From: Paraeggerthella hongkongensis
GTDB lineage: Bacteria; Actinomycetota; Coriobacteriia; Coriobacteriales; Eggerthellaceae
Length of the DNA: 64,000 nucleotides
Reading direction: 5' to 3'
NCBI RefSeq assembly: GCF_003726035.1
Contig: NZ_QICD01000011.1
Location: 16,464-80,463, forward strand
The translations under genes and the position numbers were made by a program. Every line of letters starts with the position of its first letter. Positions within the stretch are counted from its first letter, which is position 1. A model generated the notes under the pieces. It was not told where the DNA came from. It searched no databases and was given only the letters and a program-made list of their open reading frames with translations. Shown one piece after another: positions 26,450 to 35,313 of this stretch.

Positions 26450-27730
26450 ATGGCGCGCACGCGAAGCGACAGGCGGGACGCTCCCGCTCACATCATGGGC
26501 CCGCAGATCATCCTGCTTCTGACGGTTCTCGCCCTCATGCTTATCGGGTTCGTGATGATCTACTCCACGTCGGCGGTCATCACCTTGGCCAAAACGGGCG
26601 CGGACGGAGCCGGGAGCTCGATGGCCGAAACCATCAACCAGATCAAGTTCGCCGTCGTCGGCGTGGTCTTGGCGGTGGCGATATGGAAGTTCGTGCCCGT
26701 TTCGCTATGGCGCAGCAACGTGGTGTGGGTGCTATGGGCCTTGGCGTTTCTGTTGCTCGTGGCCACGGCGGTGGCAGGCGTGGGCGACGAGGAATGGGGC
26801 GCTCGCCGCTGGCTCAGCATCGGCGGCTTCAGCTTGCAGGCGTCCGAGTTCGCCAAGATCGCCCTGATCTTGGTGGCGGCGCGCCTGTTCGCCGACTTCC
26901 GCGAGGGGCAGTACACCACAAGCGCGTTTTTGTGCCTGGTCGGTTTGCTGGTGGTGGCCCCGGTGCTCATGATTCTGGGCCCGCAATCCGACTTGGGAAC
27001 CGCCATGATATGCGTCGTGGGCATTCTAGCCGTTATGTGGCTGGGGGAGGTTCCGCTTCGGACCATGCTCATCGTGGTGGGCGTGGTGGTCGCGCTGGGC
27101 TTGATCGGCATTTTCGGCTCGTCGTACAGGCGCGATCGTCTCATGGTGTTCTTGAATCCGTGGAACGACGGGCAGGGAGGCTTCGATACGGGGTACCAGT
27201 TGATTCACTCGCTTTACGCCCTTTCGGGCGGCGGCTTGTTCGGGCAGGGCTTGGGCAACTCCCATGAGAAGTACCTGTATCTCACCCAGGCCGACACCGA
27301 CTTCATCTTCGCTATCATCGGCGAGGAGCTGGGCCTGGTGGGCGCGCTCGTGGTGGTGGCGCTGTTCTTGCTGCTGCTGTACGCGGGCATGCGCATAGCG
27401 GGATCGGCCTCCGACAACTTCGGTACCATGGTTGCCGGCGGTTGCACCATCATGATTGCGTTCCAGGCGTTTCTCAACATAGCCATGGTCATCGGGTGCT
27501 TTCCCGTAGTGGGAAAACCGTTGCCCTTCGTGTCGTCGGGCGGATCGTCGTTGGTGGCCATGCTGATTATGGTCGGGATCATTTTGTCAGTGTCTCAAAG
27601 CGCGAACGGCCCCACGGTGTACGACCGCCGACGTGCCGACCTGCGCGTGGTGCGTGCCGCCGATCCCGGCTTGGACGGCAGGGGCGAGGGGCGCGGGTCA
27701 GGATCGTCGTCTCGACGTGGCAGGAGGTAG
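26450..27730 (+). CDS. ftsW: Septal SEDS glycosyltransferase FtsW
   Basis: Polymerises lipid II at the septum together with FtsI. The 426-residue SEDS protein has about 10 membrane helices. Typical motifs are IYSTSAV in helix 1, ARRWLSIGGFSLQASEFAKIAL, GPQSDLGTAMI, DRLMVFLNPW and the C-terminal LPFVSSGGSSLVAML. The ATG at 26450 is used although its ribosome site is weak; an in-frame TTG lies two codons earlier. Its position between murD and murG is standard. Confidence 0.93.
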   Translation: MARTRSDRRDAPAHIMGPQIILLLTVLALMLIGFVMIYSTSAVITLAKTGADGAGSSMAETINQIKFAVVGVVLAVAIWKFVPVSLWRSNVVWVLWALAFLLLVATAVAGVGDEEWGARRWLSIGGFSLQASEFAKIALILVAARLFADFREGQYTTSAFLCLVGLLVVAPVLMILGPQSDLGTAMICVVGILAVMWLGEVPLRTMLIVVGVVVALGLIGIFGSSYRRDRLMVFLNPWNDGQGGFDTGYQLIHSLYALSGGGLFGQGLGNSHEKYLYLTQADTDFIFAIIGEELGLVGALVVVALFLLLLYAGMRIAGSASDNFGTMVAGGCTIMIAFQAFLNIAMVIGCFPVVGKPLPFVSSGGSSLVAMLIMVGIILSVSQSANGPTVYDRRRADLRVVRAADPGLDGRGEGRGSGSSSRRGRR

Positions 27731-27734
27731 CGTT

Positions 27735-28853
27735 ATGCTTATCGTTTTATCCGGCGGCGGAACGGCCGGCCATATCAACCCCGCGCTTGCGCTGGCCGAA
27801 GAACTGGAGAAGCGCGGATGCACCGTGCGCTTCGCCGGCACTCCAACAGGCGTCGAGTCGCGCCTCGTGCCCGCTGCGGGCATCGAGTTCAAAGCGTTCG
27901 AAGCGCAGGGTTTCGATCGAAGTCATCCGCTGACGCTGCCGAAAGCCATCATGAAGATACAGAAGAGCACCGGCGAGGCCAAGCGATGGTTCGATGAGAT
28001 TCAGCCTGACGCCGTGGTGGGCTTCGGCGGGTACGTGTGCATTCCGGTGGCGCGCGCTGCCGAGCAGCGCGACATTCCGGTGGTGGTGCACGAGCAGAAT
28101 TCGGTTATGGGCATGGCGAACAAGTACCTTGCGAAGCGCGCCGCCGCCGTGTGCCTGACCTACGAGCGCGCGGCCGAGGCGCTTTCGGACAAGAGCCGGG
28201 TCAAGGTGACGGGCAATCCTGTGCGTTCGAGCGTGTTCGGAGCAACCCGCGCCGAGGGGCGCGCCGCCTTCGGCGTGCCCGACGATGCGCGCATGCTGCT
28301 GGTCACCGGCGGCAGCTTGGGCGCGCGCCACCTGAACCAAGCGGTGACGGCGCTCAAAGACGCGCTGCTTTCCTACGAGGACCTGCACGTGGTGCACGTC
28401 ACCGGCCCGAAGGAGCTTGACGCGGTGGCCGACGCGCTTTCCCTCGGCGAAGTCGAGGCTCGCCGCTGGCATCTGTACGGCTACACCGACCAGATGGGTT
28501 TGGCTATGGCCGCAGCCGACGCCATCGTCTCGCGCGCGGGCGCCACGTCGCTCGCCGAGATATCGGCGCGCGCCCTGCCTGCTTTGCTGGTTCCGTTCCC
28601 GTACGCCACTGAAGACCATCAGACCATGAACGCGCGTGCGTGCGTTGACGCCGGCGCTGCGTTCATGGTGGCCGATGCCGACGTGGAAGGCCCCGAATTC
28701 GAGCGTCTGCTGCGCACGCTCGTCGAGGATGCCGACGTGCGCGAGCGCATGGCCTGCGCGGCGCGGGCGCAGAAGACGAGGGACGCCGCCGCCCTTTTGG
28801 CGGACGCGGTCATGCAGGCTGCGTCGAGTCGAGGCTCAAAAGACGCTCGGTAG
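27735..28853 (+). CDS. murG: UDP-GlcNAc:lipid I N-acetylglucosaminyltransferase
   Basis: Makes lipid II at the cytoplasmic membrane face. The 372-residue GT-B protein has the N-terminal loop LSGGGTAGHINPALALAEEL, the second loop LLVTGGSLGARHLNQAV, and the UDP-binding RAGATSLAEI and ALLVPFPYATEDHQTMNA. A strong AGGAGG precedes the ATG at 27735. Confidence 0.96.
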   Translation: MLIVLSGGGTAGHINPALALAEELEKRGCTVRFAGTPTGVESRLVPAAGIEFKAFEAQGFDRSHPLTLPKAIMKIQKSTGEAKRWFDEIQPDAVVGFGGYVCIPVARAAEQRDIPVVVHEQNSVMGMANKYLAKRAAAVCLTYERAAEALSDKSRVKVTGNPVRSSVFGATRAEGRAAFGVPDDARMLLVTGGSLGARHLNQAVTALKDALLSYEDLHVVHVTGPKELDAVADALSLGEVEARRWHLYGYTDQMGLAMAAADAIVSRAGATSLAEISARALPALLVPFPYATEDHQTMNARACVDAGAAFMVADADVEGPEFERLLRTLVEDADVRERMACAARAQKTRDAAALLADAVMQAASSRGSKDAR

Positions 28854-28901
28854 GGTACAATGGCGGTTCGCGAAAGACGAGAGGCAATCGAAGGACGAAA
28901 G

Positions 28902-30344
28902 ATGGAAACAACGCGCATCGAACAGGTTCACTTCATCGGCGTGGGCGGGGTCGGCATGAGCGGCATCGCACGCGTCGCGTTTGACCAGGGGATGCAGGTG
29001 AGCGGTTCGGACATCAAGGAAAGTCGCTACACCAAGCAGCTCAAAGACGCCGGCATCACGGTGCACGTCGGCCATGATGCGTCCAATATTCCCGCGGGCG
29101 ATCCCGTGGTCGTCGTGTCGACTGCCATCTTGGACAACAACCCCGAGCTGATCGCCGCCAAAGAGCGCGGACTGACCATCTGGCATCGGGCTCAGATGCT
29201 CGCCCACCTGGGCGTGGGCCTGGAAACGCTTGCCGTGGCCGGTACGCACGGCAAGACCACGACCTCGTCCATGCTTGCCAGCGTGCTGGACGGAATGGGC
29301 GAGGATCCCACGTTCCTCATCGGCGGCATCGTGCGCGCCTACGGAACCAACGCCCATTCGGGAGCGGGCCGTCATTACGTGGTCGAGGCCGACGAGTCCG
29401 ACAAGTCCTTCAGGCACCTGTCCCCGAAGGCTGTCCTCGTGACCAATATCGAAGCCGACCACCTGGACCATTATCGCGATCTTGACGAGATCTACGAGAA
29501 GTTCGCCGCGTTCATCGCATCGGTGCCCGCCGACGAAGGCGTGGTTGTTGCATGTGGCGAAGACGAGGCTTTGGTGCAGCTGGCGCAGCAGGCCGACCGC
29601 AAGCTGGTCGTGTACGGCTTTGCCGAAGGGTGCGACGCGCGCATCACGTCCTACGAGCCTCATGGCGTGGGCAGCGACTTCGTGCTTTCCCTGCCCAACG
29701 GCCAGCAGGTTCGCGCGCATGTTAAGCAGAACCCCGGTCGGCACAACGTGCTGAACGCTGCCGGCGTGGTGGCGCTTTTGTGGGCGCTCGGCTACGATGC
29801 GCAGGCTGCGGCCGACGCGCTGAGCGGATTTGCGGGCGTCAAGCGCCGCTTCGACCTGATAGGGGAAGTGGCCGGCGTTACCGTCGTGGACGACTACGCG
29901 CACCATCCCACCGAGATCGCTGCCACGATCGAAGCTGCCTCGCGCTTGGGGTTCTCGCACGTGCACGTGCTGTTCCAGCCGCATCGATACTCGCGTGCGC
30001 CGCTGTTCACCGAGGTGCTCAAAGACGATTTTGCCGCCGCGTTCGACGCTGCCGACGCCGTGACGTTCATGGACGTGTATCCGGCGGGCGAGGCCCCCGT
30101 TCCCGGCGTGTCCGGCAAGACGTTCTTGAACGTCGTGCTTGACCACGTTGGCCATCCGGAGGCGGCGTACGTTCCCCGTCGCATCGAGGTGGTTCCCTAC
30201 CTGTTGTCCAAGTTGGGCGCGGGCGATCTGCTCATCACCATGGGCGCGGGCGACGTGACGGCCATCGGGCCGCAGCTGGTCGATGCGCTTGAGCGGGGCG
30301 TTGATCCGTCTGCGGCGGTTTCCGGCCAGGACTCGCGGGCGTGA
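28902..30344 (+). CDS. murC: UDP-MurNAc:L-alanine ligase
   Basis: Adds the first amino acid of the stem peptide. The 480-residue Mur ligase starts METTRIEQVHFIGVGGVGMSG; AAGGA before the ATG at 28902 decides between this and an upstream in-frame ATG. The ATP loop is VAGTHGKTTTSSMLASVL. Other MurC features are EADESDKSFRHLSP and the C-terminal VDDYAHHPTEIAATIEA with FQPHRYSR. Confidence 0.96.
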   Translation: METTRIEQVHFIGVGGVGMSGIARVAFDQGMQVSGSDIKESRYTKQLKDAGITVHVGHDASNIPAGDPVVVVSTAILDNNPELIAAKERGLTIWHRAQMLAHLGVGLETLAVAGTHGKTTTSSMLASVLDGMGEDPTFLIGGIVRAYGTNAHSGAGRHYVVEADESDKSFRHLSPKAVLVTNIEADHLDHYRDLDEIYEKFAAFIASVPADEGVVVACGEDEALVQLAQQADRKLVVYGFAEGCDARITSYEPHGVGSDFVLSLPNGQQVRAHVKQNPGRHNVLNAAGVVALLWALGYDAQAAADALSGFAGVKRRFDLIGEVAGVTVVDDYAHHPTEIAATIEAASRLGFSHVHVLFQPHRYSRAPLFTEVLKDDFAAAFDAADAVTFMDVYPAGEAPVPGVSGKTFLNVVLDHVGHPEAAYVPRRIEVVPYLLSKLGAGDLLITMGAGDVTAIGPQLVDALERGVDPSAAVSGQDSRA

Positions 30345-30351
30345 TGCCTCG

Positions 30352-31278
30352 ATGACCGCTCGCCATACCTCTCCGCTTGAGGCGCTGCTCGTCGACGACG
30401 CGTTCGACGGCGACGTGTATCCGGCAGAGCCTATGGCTCGCCATACCATGTACCGCATCGGGGGGCCGGCTCGCTTTTACGTGCAGGTGGCGTCTGTGGG
30501 CGCGCTCAAGCATCTTGTCGAGGTGTGCGAGACGTCCGGCGTTCCTTGGGTCGCCGTCGGGCGCGGAAGCAACTTGCTGGTTTCCGACGAGGGCTATCCG
30601 GGTGTGGTGGTGACGTTGGGCCGCGATTTCCGCACATGCCGCTTCGACGAGGACGCGAAGCGCTTCTGCGTGGGGGCCGGGGTGCCGCTGTCGTCGGTGG
30701 TGCAGGAGGCGTTTCGCCGTTCGCTTGCCGGGTTGGAGTTTGCGGTGGGCACGCCGGGAACCGTGGGCGGCGCGTTGCGCATGAACGCGGGATCCCGCGA
30801 CGAGTGGATTGGATCGCGCGTGGTTTCAGTGACCACGCTCGACGCTCGAAAAGGCTTGATGCGACGCGCGGGGGACGAGATTTCCTGGGGGTATCGCTCC
30901 AGTTCGTTCGCTTTCGACGAGGTGATCGTGGAATGCGAACTTTCCGTAGAGCCGGCCGACCCGTTCTATTTACGAGGTAAGATGGAGGCGTCGCATACGC
31001 GGCGCAAGAAGACGCAGCCTCTGTCGCTTCCTTCATGCGGCAGCGTGTTTCGCAACCCCGAAGGGGATTCTGCTGGCCGCCTTATCGAGGCGGTCGGTTT
31101 GAAGGGCTGCACGATCGGCGGAGCCCAGGTGTCCGAAGTTCATGCGAATTTCATCGTGAACAAGGGCACCGCAACTGCGCGCGACGTGATGGATCTGATC
31201 GAGCTGGCTAGATATAAGGTGTACGAAGCGTATGGCATCGAATTACAACCGGAAGTCCGCTTCCTCGGGTTCTCGTAA
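30352..31278 (+). CDS. murB: UDP-N-acetylenolpyruvoylglucosamine reductase
   Basis: A flavoenzyme that reduces UDP-GlcNAc-enolpyruvate to UDP-MurNAc. The 308-residue protein belongs to the shorter (type II) MurB group. It has the FAD-binding MYRIGGPARFYVQV and AVGRGSNLLVSDEGY, GLEFAVGTPGTVGGALRMNAG, the proton-donor SCGSVFRNPEGDSAGRLIEAVGLKG and GGAQVSEVHANFIVNKG. Its 3' end overlaps ftsQ by 47 bases. Confidence 0.95.
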   Translation: MTARHTSPLEALLVDDAFDGDVYPAEPMARHTMYRIGGPARFYVQVASVGALKHLVEVCETSGVPWVAVGRGSNLLVSDEGYPGVVVTLGRDFRTCRFDEDAKRFCVGAGVPLSSVVQEAFRRSLAGLEFAVGTPGTVGGALRMNAGSRDEWIGSRVVSVTTLDARKGLMRRAGDEISWGYRSSSFAFDEVIVECELSVEPADPFYLRGKMEASHTRRKKTQPLSLPSCGSVFRNPEGDSAGRLIEAVGLKGCTIGGAQVSEVHANFIVNKGTATARDVMDLIELARYKVYEAYGIELQPEVRFLGFS

Positions 31279-32281
31279 GGCGTCTTCGCGCCCGCGGCGC
31301 TCGGCGGTCGCAAGCGCGCGGCCCGCTGCGTCTTCCCGCGCTGCGGCGAACCGTCCGGGTGGTCGCTCCTCGTCGTACGGCGGGGCTTATCGTGCTATGC
31401 CCGGCGGCCAGATGCCCAATCGCCGATCCGGTCAGAACCAGCCGTCGCTCACATCCGTGCGCGTGGGCGACTTGGATCGTGCGCAGCGCTCTGCGCGCAC
31501 GCAGCACACGTATCGCCGCCATCTGGTTCGCATCGGCATCGCGGCCGCTTTCGTGGGCGCGCTCATCGTAGGCGGAGTGGGCGTCTACTATTCCAACCTG
31601 TTCACCATCGAGAGCGTATCGGTGAAAGGCGTCGAGCACCTGACCGCCGAGGACATGCAGAACATGGCCGGAGTGCCGGCGGGCACGACGCTTTTGCGCG
31701 TGGACGCTTCCAAGATCAGGGACAACCTGCTGAAGAACTCCTGGGTGCAGGACGTGTCGGTCAACCGCATCTTCCCGGATACGCTGGAGCTGGCGGTGAC
31801 CGAGCGCACTATCGAAGCGGTGGTGGAGGTGCCCACGCAGAATGCGGAGAAGACGCAGCCGTGGGCTATCGCGTCGGACGGCATGTGGCTCATGCCCATT
31901 CCCGACAAAGACTCCGAGGCCGGTCGAAGGACCAGTTCCAAAGTGTACGAGGACGCCGATTCCGTGCTGCGGATCACCGATGTGCCGTATGGAACCAAGC
32001 CGGAAGTGGGGACGTACTGCACCGATGCCAACGTGAACAACGCGCTCGACATCGTGGCGGGCATGACCACCGAGCTTGCCGACAGGGTCACTGCCGTCAA
32101 GGCTACCGAAAGAGAGTCGACCACGCTCACCATCAAGGACGGTCCCGACATCGTCTTCGGCACTGCCGACAACATTCGCGAAAAAGAACGCGTTTGCCTG
32201 GAGATCATGAAGCAGCATCCTGACGGAGTGGCTTACATCAATGTCCGCACGGTCGAGCGCCCAACCTGGCGCGCCTCCTAG
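31232..32281 (+). CDS. ftsQ: Cell division protein FtsQ/DivIB
   Basis: A bitopic divisome protein that connects FtsL/FtsB-type proteins with the septal synthase. The 349-residue protein has a long Ser/Arg/Ala-rich cytosolic tail (1-90), one membrane helix (LVRIGIAAAFVGALIVGGVGVYY, about 92-114), then a POTRA domain (FTIESVSVKGVEHLTAEDMQNMAGV) and the FtsQ beta domain. The N-terminal tail coding sequence overlaps the end of murB. No ftsA follows, as usual in Actinobacteria. Confidence 0.9.
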   Translation: MASNYNRKSASSGSRKASSRPRRSAVASARPAASSRAAANRPGGRSSSYGGAYRAMPGGQMPNRRSGQNQPSLTSVRVGDLDRAQRSARTQHTYRRHLVRIGIAAAFVGALIVGGVGVYYSNLFTIESVSVKGVEHLTAEDMQNMAGVPAGTTLLRVDASKIRDNLLKNSWVQDVSVNRIFPDTLELAVTERTIEAVVEVPTQNAEKTQPWAIASDGMWLMPIPDKDSEAGRRTSSKVYEDADSVLRITDVPYGTKPEVGTYCTDANVNNALDIVAGMTTELADRVTAVKATERESTTLTIKDGPDIVFGTADNIREKERVCLEIMKQHPDGVAYINVRTVERPTWRAS

Positions 32282-32289
32282 CCCGCAGG

Positions 32290-32371
32290 ATGAGACGAAG
32301 GGACGGGGTCAATGACTCATTTTCTGGCCTGCGGCCGAAAATGAGTCATTGACCCCGTCCCTTCGTCTCAT
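32290..32371. repeat. REP-like palindromic element, copy 2
   Basis: An inverted repeat with the same body as the element at 124-201, placed in the opposite orientation between ftsQ and ftsZ. Relative to copy 1, arm positions change in matched pairs (tgtctcat/atgagaca to tgactcat/atgagtca; caaaggg/ccctttg to cgaaggg/cccttcg). It could attenuate transcription from ftsQ into ftsZ. Confidence 0.85.
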
Positions 32372-32422
32372 CCCTTCGTCTCGCTCTCGAATGAGATGTG
32401 ACGCTCGCCGAAGCATATGTGG

Positions 32423-32489
32423 ACGTGCGGTTATCATTACCGCAGCGTAATTTGCAAATGGTTGATCATCGTGTACAATAACCGCACGT
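32423..32489 (+). promoter_or_regulatory. ftsZ promoter enclosed by a 12-bp inverted repeat
   Basis: TTGCAA (32452-32457) and TACAAT (32474-32479) are 16 bases apart, about 70 bases before ftsZ. Flanking arms acgtgcggttat (32423-32434) and ataaccgcacgt (32478-32489) are perfectly complementary. The right arm overlaps the end of the -10 box, as expected for an operator. Confidence 0.65.
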
Positions 32490-32549
32490 GAACGGTTCCC
32501 ACGGAACAGAATCGCAGCATTTGAAAACGCAGCAGGTGTGGAGGAAACA

Positions 32550-33674
32550 ATGCCAAACAATTTGGGTGATCATTTGGCGGTCATCAAGGTCGTCGGCGTC
32601 GGCGGCGGCGGCACGAATGCCGTGAACCGCATGGTCGAAGCGGGCGTGCGCGGCGTCGAATTCATCGCCGTCAACACCGATCGCCAGGCGCTGCTCATGT
32701 CGGATGCCGACAAGACGATCCACATCGGCGAAGAGCTGACGCGCGGTTTGGGCGCCGGCGCGAACCCCGAGGTGGGGTGCCAGGCAGCCGAGGAAAGCCG
32801 TGCGGAGATCCGCGAAGCGCTCGCCGAGGCGGACATGGTGTTCGTTACGGCTGGCGAAGGCGGCGGCACGGGCACGGGCGCTGCGCCTATCATCGCTGAA
32901 ATCGCACGCGAGGAAATCGGCGCGTTGACAGTGGGTATCGTCACCAAGCCGTTCTCGTTCGAGGGACGCACGCGTCGCAACCAGGCGGAGCAGGGCATCG
33001 ACCTGCTGTCGCAGAAGGTCGACACTCTCATCGTGATTCCGAACGATCGCCTTCTCGAGATCGTCGACAAGAAGACCAGCATGCTCGATGCGTTCCGTAT
33101 CGCTGACGACACGTTGCGCCAGGGCATTCAGGGCGTAACCGACCTGATCACCATTCCGGGCCTTATCAACTTGGACTTCGCGGACATCCGCACCGTTATG
33201 AAGGACGCGGGCACGGCCATGATGGGCATCGGCCTGTCCTCGGGCGAGAATCGTGCGCTCGATGCCGCTCAGCAGGCTACGAACTCGAATCTGCTCGAGG
33301 CTTCCATCGCCGGCGCGTCGCGCGTTCTGTTCTCTATCGCGGGCGGTCCCGATCTCACGCTGACCGAAGTTGACGAGGCTGCTCGTACGGTCGAGGCGTG
33401 CGCGGATGAGAACGCCAACATTATCTACGGCCAGATCATTGACGAAACCATGCAGGATCAGGTGCGCATCACCGTTATCGCCACGGGCTTCAAGATGGGT
33501 TCTGCGCAGCAGTCCGCTATGGACTTCTCGCGTAAGGACCTGTTCGCATCGACGTCCGCTCCGGAGCCTGCTCCCCAGCCGGTTCCGATGTCGTCGTACT
33601 CCTCGCGCACGAGCGCATCCGGTCGTTTCGCCGACGAGGATTACATTCCCGACTTTCTGAAGCGCCAGCATTAA
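32550..33674 (+). CDS. ftsZ: Cell division GTPase FtsZ
   Basis: The tubulin-like protein that forms the Z-ring. The 374-residue protein has the N-terminal [13 protein letters not shown], the tubulin signature [12 protein letters not shown] (about 105), the T7 loop [11 protein letters not shown], and a short linker ending in [11 protein letters not shown], the conserved tail that binds SepF and other partners. GGAGG precedes the ATG at 32550. It has its own promoter and leads a second transcription unit through divIVA. Confidence 0.97.
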   Translation: MPNNLGDHLAVIKVVGVGGGGTNAVNRMVEAGVRGVEFIAVNTDRQALLMSDADKTIHIGEELTRGLGAGANPEVGCQAAEESRAEIREALAEADMVFVTAGEGGGTGTGAAPIIAEIAREEIGALTVGIVTKPFSFEGRTRRNQAEQGIDLLSQKVDTLIVIPNDRLLEIVDKKTSMLDAFRIADDTLRQGIQGVTDLITIPGLINLDFADIRTVMKDAGTAMMGIGLSSGENRALDAAQQATNSNLLEASIAGASRVLFSIAGGPDLTLTEVDEAARTVEACADENANIIYGQIIDETMQDQVRITVIATGFKMGSAQQSAMDFSRKDLFASTSAPEPAPQPVPMSSYSSRTSASGRFADEDYIPDFLKRQH

Positions 33675-33687
33675 GAGCGGCCGCCGA

Positions 33688-34536
33688 ATGGTTGCGACCG
33701 AGCAGCTGCCCAGTCCGCTTTTGAACGCGCGCCGTTTCGGCGCGCGTTGTCTTCCTGTGCTTACCGACGACAGGCTGTATGAGAGCGTCGGCGTGCGCGT
33801 TGTCTTCACGGGCCGCGAGGGCGGCGTGAGCAAGGGCCCGTACGAATCGCTGAATCTGGGTTCCCACGTGGAGGACGATCTTTCTTCCGTGCAGGAGAAC
33901 CGCGGCATCCTGCTTGAATCTCTTGATGCTTCGAACGTTCGCCTTGTCATGGCCAACCAGGTGCACGGCGATACGCTGGTCTGCATCGAGGGTGCGTCTG
34001 CGTCGCTTGTCGACGAAGCTTGCGAGCAGGCTCGAAAGGGCGCTGACGCGCTGGTTGTCGGGGCTTGCGACGTTGCGGCGCTGCTGTGCTTCGCCGATTG
34101 CGTCCCCGTTGTGATCGTGTCTCCTACGGGGCGTTTCGCCGTGGTGCATGCGGGGTGGCGCGGCGTGATGAACGGCGTGGCTGCGAAAGCTGCGGAAACG
34201 CTGGCGAAGCTTGACCGCCCTCGTTTGGGAGCAGGAGCTTCGAGCGAGTACAACGTGTACGTAGGCCCTCATATTCGCACATGCTGCTTTGAAACCGGCA
34301 CGGACGTGCGCGATCGGTTCGCTGCGCGATTCGGAAGCGGCTGCATCGCGGACAACGGTCATGTCAGCCTGGTGAAGGCCCTTTCCGTCGGCTTGGAAGA
34401 GGCGGGCGTTTCCCCGCATCGCATCGTGGATGCGGGCGTATGCACCCAGTGCTCGCATGAGGAGTATTTCTCGTATCGCGCGTCAGGCGGCGTGTGCGGC
34501 CGGCACGGTGCGATCGCGTATAGGAAGGCAAGGTAG
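33688..34536 (+). CDS. pgeF: Peptidoglycan editing factor PgeF (YlmD/YfiH, laccase-domain protein)
   Basis: A 282-residue purine-nucleoside/laccase-domain protein. The three metal-ligand segments are visible: NQVHGD, CFADCVPV and VVHAGWRGVMNG. In E. coli the homologue removes UDP-MurNAc-L-Ser errors; purine nucleoside phosphorolysis or deamination has been reported for the fold. Its position behind ftsZ is conserved in Gram-positive bacteria. It is 13 bases after ftsZ and two before yggS. Confidence 0.88.
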   Translation: MVATEQLPSPLLNARRFGARCLPVLTDDRLYESVGVRVVFTGREGGVSKGPYESLNLGSHVEDDLSSVQENRGILLESLDASNVRLVMANQVHGDTLVCIEGASASLVDEACEQARKGADALVVGACDVAALLCFADCVPVVIVSPTGRFAVVHAGWRGVMNGVAAKAAETLAKLDRPRLGAGASSEYNVYVGPHIRTCCFETGTDVRDRFAARFGSGCIADNGHVSLVKALSVGLEEAGVSPHRIVDAGVCTQCSHEEYFSYRASGGVCGRHGAIAYRKAR

Positions 34537-34538
34537 GC

Positions 34539-35240
34539 ATGGGCTTCAAAGAACGCTACGAACGTACGCTGGCCGATCTTGCGGCAAGCTGCCGGGACGC
34601 CGGGCGCGACCCTCGCGAAGTTCGCTTGGTGGCTGTCTCCAAAACGGTGGGCGTGGCCGAAGTGGCCGCCGCGCTCAAGGCCGGGGCTTGCGATTTCGGC
34701 GAGAATCGCCCGGACATGCTTATGGAGAAGGCCGAAGCTTTCCCGAGCGCTACCTGGCATTTCATAGGGAACATCCAGTCGCGCAGGATCGGCGACATCG
34801 TGGCGCATGCATCGCTTGTCCATTCGCTGCATCAAGAGCGGCATCTGGCTAAGTTCGACGCTGCCGCAGCCGAGGCGGGCAAGGTGCAAGACGTGCTCTT
34901 GGAAGTCAACGTGTCGGGCGAGGCCAGCAAAAGCGGTCTTGCGCCCAATGAGGTTGCCCCCATGCTTGCGCGATGCGCAGATTTTCCGCATGTGCGCGTG
35001 CGCGGGCTTATGACGATGGCTCCGCAGGGAGATCTTGACGCGGCTCGTGCGTGCTTCGAGGATCTTGCGCGTTTGCGCGATGAGGTGCGCGGTACCCTGG
35101 ATGCGCAGCGAGCAGCGGTTTTCGATGAACTTTCTATGGGTATGAGTGAGGATTGGCATGAGGCCGTTCTTGCAGGCGCTACCATAGTGCGCATCGGTCG
35201 AGCCCTGTTCGACGAGGAATTCGAAGCAACGCACGCGTGA
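34539..35240 (+). CDS. yggS: PLP homeostasis protein, YggS/YlmE family
   Basis: A 233-residue cytosolic pyridoxal-phosphate-binding TIM-barrel protein. The PLP lysine lies in RLVAVSKTVGVAEV (about residue 36). Other family blocks are FGENRPDMLMEKAE, WHFIGNIQSRR, EVNVSGEASKSGL and LSMGMSEDWHEAV. It is thought to balance PLP and amino-acid pools and has no known catalytic turnover. Linkage to sepF is conserved. Confidence 0.92.
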   Translation: MGFKERYERTLADLAASCRDAGRDPREVRLVAVSKTVGVAEVAAALKAGACDFGENRPDMLMEKAEAFPSATWHFIGNIQSRRIGDIVAHASLVHSLHQERHLAKFDAAAAEAGKVQDVLLEVNVSGEASKSGLAPNEVAPMLARCADFPHVRVRGLMTMAPQGDLDAARACFEDLARLRDEVRGTLDAQRAAVFDELSMGMSEDWHEAVLAGATIVRIGRALFDEEFEATHA

Positions 35241-35313
35241 GAGCGCGACGCGAACCGAAACAGTTTGCAGCGGCGGCGCGACCGTCGGGAATGAAACGAA
35301 GCAGGTGAACGGT

